From Solirubrobacterales bacterium (GTDB lineage: Bacteria; Actinomycetota; Thermoleophilia; Solirubrobacterales; 70-9), in assembly GCA_023958085.1 (NCBI GenBank), contig JAMLGI010000005.1:1-64000 (forward strand): DNA of 64,000 nt. Direction: 5' to 3'. The first letter of the stretch is position 1. Each line of letters starts with the position of its first letter. Of this stretch, positions 62,299-64,000 are shown piece by piece. Under the pieces are notes generated by a model. The model did no database searches. It had not been told where the DNA came from and saw nothing but the letters and a program-made list of their open reading frames with translations. Position numbers and translations under genes: made by a program.

Positions 62299-63435
62299 AT
62301 GAGTGGCAAGCGATCGAACGACATGGAGCCGGCAACCGAGAAGGAGGCCAAGGCCCGGACCGCGGCACTCAATGCCGCCCGCAGCCAGATCGAGAAGCAG
62401 TTCGGGACCGGCCTGCTGATGAAGTTGGGGGATCAGGCCGCGAAGAACGTCGAGTCAATCTCGACCGGCGCCCTGCCGCTCGACATCGCACTCGGGGTCG
62501 GCGGAATCCCTCGTGGGCGGATCGTGGAGATTTACGGTCCTGAGTCTTCGGGCAAGACCACCCTCGTCTACCACATCATCGCGGAAGCCCAGAAGCGGGG
62601 TGGCGTGTGTGCCTTCGTCGATGCGGAACACGCGATCGATCCGATCTATGCCCGGCGGATCGGGGTGAACACGGATGAACTGCTGGTTTCCCAGCCGGAT
62701 TACGGGGAGCAGGCACTCGAGATCGTGGACGTCCTGACCCGCTCCGGAGCGGTGGACGTGGTTGCAGTGGACTCCGTGGCCGCGCTGACCCCGCGGGCCG
62801 AACTGGAAGGACAGATGGGAGAGGTAACCGTCGGTCTTCAGGCGAGGCTGATGTCCCAGGCGCTTCGGAAGCTGGCTGGAAACCTGAACCGGGCCAACAC
62901 ACTCTGCCTCTTCACCAATCAGATCCGGGAGAAGATCGGAGTTTCCTTCGGCTCCCCGGAAACCCAGCCCGGAGGCCGGGCGTTGAAGTTCTACTCCTCG
63001 CAGCGGCTCGATATCCGGCGGATCGAGACCCTCAAGGACGGAACCGAGGCGGTCGCCAACCGGGTCCGGGTGAAGGTGGTGAAGAACAAGGTGGCCGCAC
63101 CGTTCAAGCAGGCCGAGTTCGACATCGAGTACGGCTTGGGGATCTCGCGGGAAGGCAGCCTGATCGATCTCGGGATCGAACATGACCTGGTTCAGAAGTC
63201 GGGATCCTTCTTCTCCTACGGTGAGACCAGGCTTGGCCAGGGACGCAACAACTCGAAGCAGTTTCTCGCCGAGAATCCGGACATCGCACTCGAGATCGAG
63301 ACTCGAATCCTCGGGAAGCTCGGGATCTCCCGGGACGGAGAGCCGATCACCGACAGCAGCGCGGATGAGAACGGGAAGGATTCCGTGAAACCGGTGCTGA
63401 AGGAAGCGGCCCGAACTGAACGCAAAGCCGCCTGA
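62299..63435 (+). CDS. recA: Recombinase RecA
   Basis: RecA forms filaments on single-stranded DNA, catalyses strand exchange and triggers LexA cleavage. The 378-residue protein has Walker A GPESSGKT at 80-87, Walker [15 protein letters not shown]1 ([15 protein letters not shown]), L2 ([28 protein letters not shown]) and a C-terminal domain ending in a charged tail. No intein is present. The start is uncertain among TTG 62287, ATG 62299 and ATG 62323; the N-terminal ~20 residues are not conserved. An SOS box precedes it. Confidence 0.96.
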   Translation: MSGKRSNDMEPATEKEAKARTAALNAARSQIEKQFGTGLLMKLGDQAAKNVESISTGALPLDIALGVGGIPRGRIVEIYGPESSGKTTLVYHIIAEAQKRGGVCAFVDAEHAIDPIYARRIGVNTDELLVSQPDYGEQALEIVDVLTRSGAVDVVAVDSVAALTPRAELEGQMGEVTVGLQARLMSQALRKLAGNLNRANTLCLFTNQIREKIGVSFGSPETQPGGRALKFYSSQRLDIRRIETLKDGTEAVANRVRVKVVKNKVAAPFKQAEFDIEYGLGISREGSLIDLGIEHDLVQKSGSFFSYGETRLGQGRNNSKQFLAENPDIALEIETRILGKLGISRDGEPITDSSADENGKDSVKPVLKEAARTERKAA

Positions 63436-63877
63436 AAAGGAGCTGCTGGCCCGCGCCCTGGCGGCGATCGGACGGAAGGAGCGGACCGAGGCCGAAATGC
63501 GGGTCTGGCTGGCCGAACGCGAGGATGACCCGGAACTGGTCGAGCAGACAGTCCGGTTTCTGACCGAGAACCTGGCGCTCGATGACGTGCGTTTCAGCCG
63601 GGTGTTTGCCGATGACAAACGGGACCTCGCCGGCTGGGGCGCACGCCGAATCGAAACCACCCTGCGGGAGCGCGGAATTGCCCCGGAGCTGGCGCGGGAG
63701 GTGGCCTCCGGACCGGGTGAAAGCGAAGTTGACCGAGCGGTGCGGGTCCTGGCGGAACGCGGCAGTCAGGTCGACTCCGACCGGGAACGGGGGCGGGCCC
63801 TCGGTCTTCTGGCGAGGAAGGGCTACTCCGCGGAGGATGCCTACGCGGCGATCCGCCGTCTGAGAAACGCCGCCTGA
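63416..63877 (+). CDS. recX: Regulatory protein RecX
   Basis: RecX binds RecA filaments and limits their activity. The first helical repeat of RecX ([26 protein letters not shown]) is encoded upstream of the first ATG (63497). In that frame no ATG, GTG or TTG occurs before it. The likely start is a CTG: 63416, with GAAGGAAG 9 nt upstream and a 20-nt overlap with recA, giving 153 residues, or one of the CTGs at 63443-63460. Later repeats [30 protein letters not shown] and [22 protein letters not shown] are clear. Confidence 0.82.
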   Translation: MNAKPPEKELLARALAAIGRKERTEAEMRVWLAEREDDPELVEQTVRFLTENLALDDVRFSRVFADDKRDLAGWGARRIETTLRERGIAPELAREVASGPGESEVDRAVRVLAERGSQVDSDRERGRALGLLARKGYSAEDAYAAIRRLRNAA

Positions 63878-63893
63878 CCGCAAGATCCGGGGA

Positions 63894-63899
63894 TAGGAT
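63894..63899 (+). promoter_or_regulatory. -10 box candidate for the gene at the window end
   Basis: TAGGAT fits TANNNT and ends 9 nt before the GTG at 63909, the same geometry as several other genes in the window. Confidence 0.35.
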
Positions 63900-63908
63900 C
63901 CCGGCATC

Positions 63909-64000
63909 GTGTCACCGGGTTTCTTCAGATCACTGTTTCAGCGGTCGGACGACGACCGGGCCGGGACCGGGGACGACCCTCCGGAGCCGGTCCGTAACGA
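63909..64000 (+). CDS. N-terminal fragment of an unidentified gene (partial)
   Basis: From a GTG at 63909 the frame is open to the window end, giving 30 residues that start SPGFFRSLFQRSDDDRAG after the initiator and are polar and acidic. It is too short to assign. It lies 31 nt after recX in the same direction with a possible -10 box upstream. Confidence 0.4.
   Translation, partial: MSPGFFRSLFQRSDDDRAGTGDDPPEPVRN

Overview
The window is a GC-rich, densely packed bacterial chromosome segment made almost entirely of housekeeping operons. Several features point to a deep-branching actinobacterium of the Thermoleophilia/Solirubrobacterales type; that placement is inference. The clues are an actinobacterial integration host factor (mIHF) next to gmk-rpoZ-coaBC, a CysO-like sulfur carrier, dapB-dapA-rnj order, a GAAC-N4-GTTC SOS box before recA, TANNNT -10 boxes placed for leaderless transcripts, and heavy use of ATGA/GTGA/TTGA start-stop overlaps. 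I saw no prophage, CRISPR array, transposase or toxin module.

Layout. 1-2344: ruvC-ruvA-ruvB. 2375-3259: a bile-acid/sodium symporter on the minus strand. 3387-11692: a zinc-ribbon/PAS protein, a fused secDF, a small membrane protein, recJ and the bifunctional (p)ppGpp enzyme Rel. 11776-15974 (minus): HIT hydrolase, phosphohexomutase, metallo-beta-lactamase-fold protein and lipid kinase as an overlapping operon, then a thiamine-binding protein. 16063-17079 (minus): corA. 17200-20659: an SAM-I riboswitch with its own terminator, a threonine synthase-like PLP enzyme, a CysO-like carrier, then a CDP-glucose cytidylyltransferase/dehydratase pair. 20670-23010: SRAP, an anchored protein, tRNA-Arg(CCG) followed by a structured repeat region, and a small secreted protein. 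23128-33137: rnz and the pyrimidine operon pyrR-pyrB-pyrC-carA-carB-pyrK-pyrD with a PyrR RNA-binding loop over the pyrR ribosome-binding site. 33212-36102: mihF-gmk-rpoZ-coaBC-dtd. 36140-44512: the transcription/translation operon rimP-nusA-infB-rbfA-nrnA-truB-ribF-rpsO-bcp, with a promoter and leader terminator. 44748-52951: pnp, an M16 peptidase, dapB, an amidase, dapA and rnj. 53151-57873: a large secreted hydrolase and a two-component system. 57981-64000: ftsK, cinA, recA, recX and the start of an unidentified gene.

The observations most worth following are: (i) the SAM-riboswitch unit pairing a variant threonine synthase with a thiocarboxylate-type sulfur carrier, which could be a protein-thiocarboxylate route to homocysteine or cysteine; (ii) a short Cys3His zinc-knuckle-like motif grafted on the C-terminus of NusA, with no ylxR gene between nusA and infB; (iii) three 90-105 nt nested inverted-repeat elements between genes, one with a nearby half copy; (iv) about ten genes with a -10 hexamer 6-10 nt before the start codon, two of them built on the previous gene's stop codon; (v) two genes (a cytidylyltransferase and recX) whose conserved N-termini can only be read from a CTG start.
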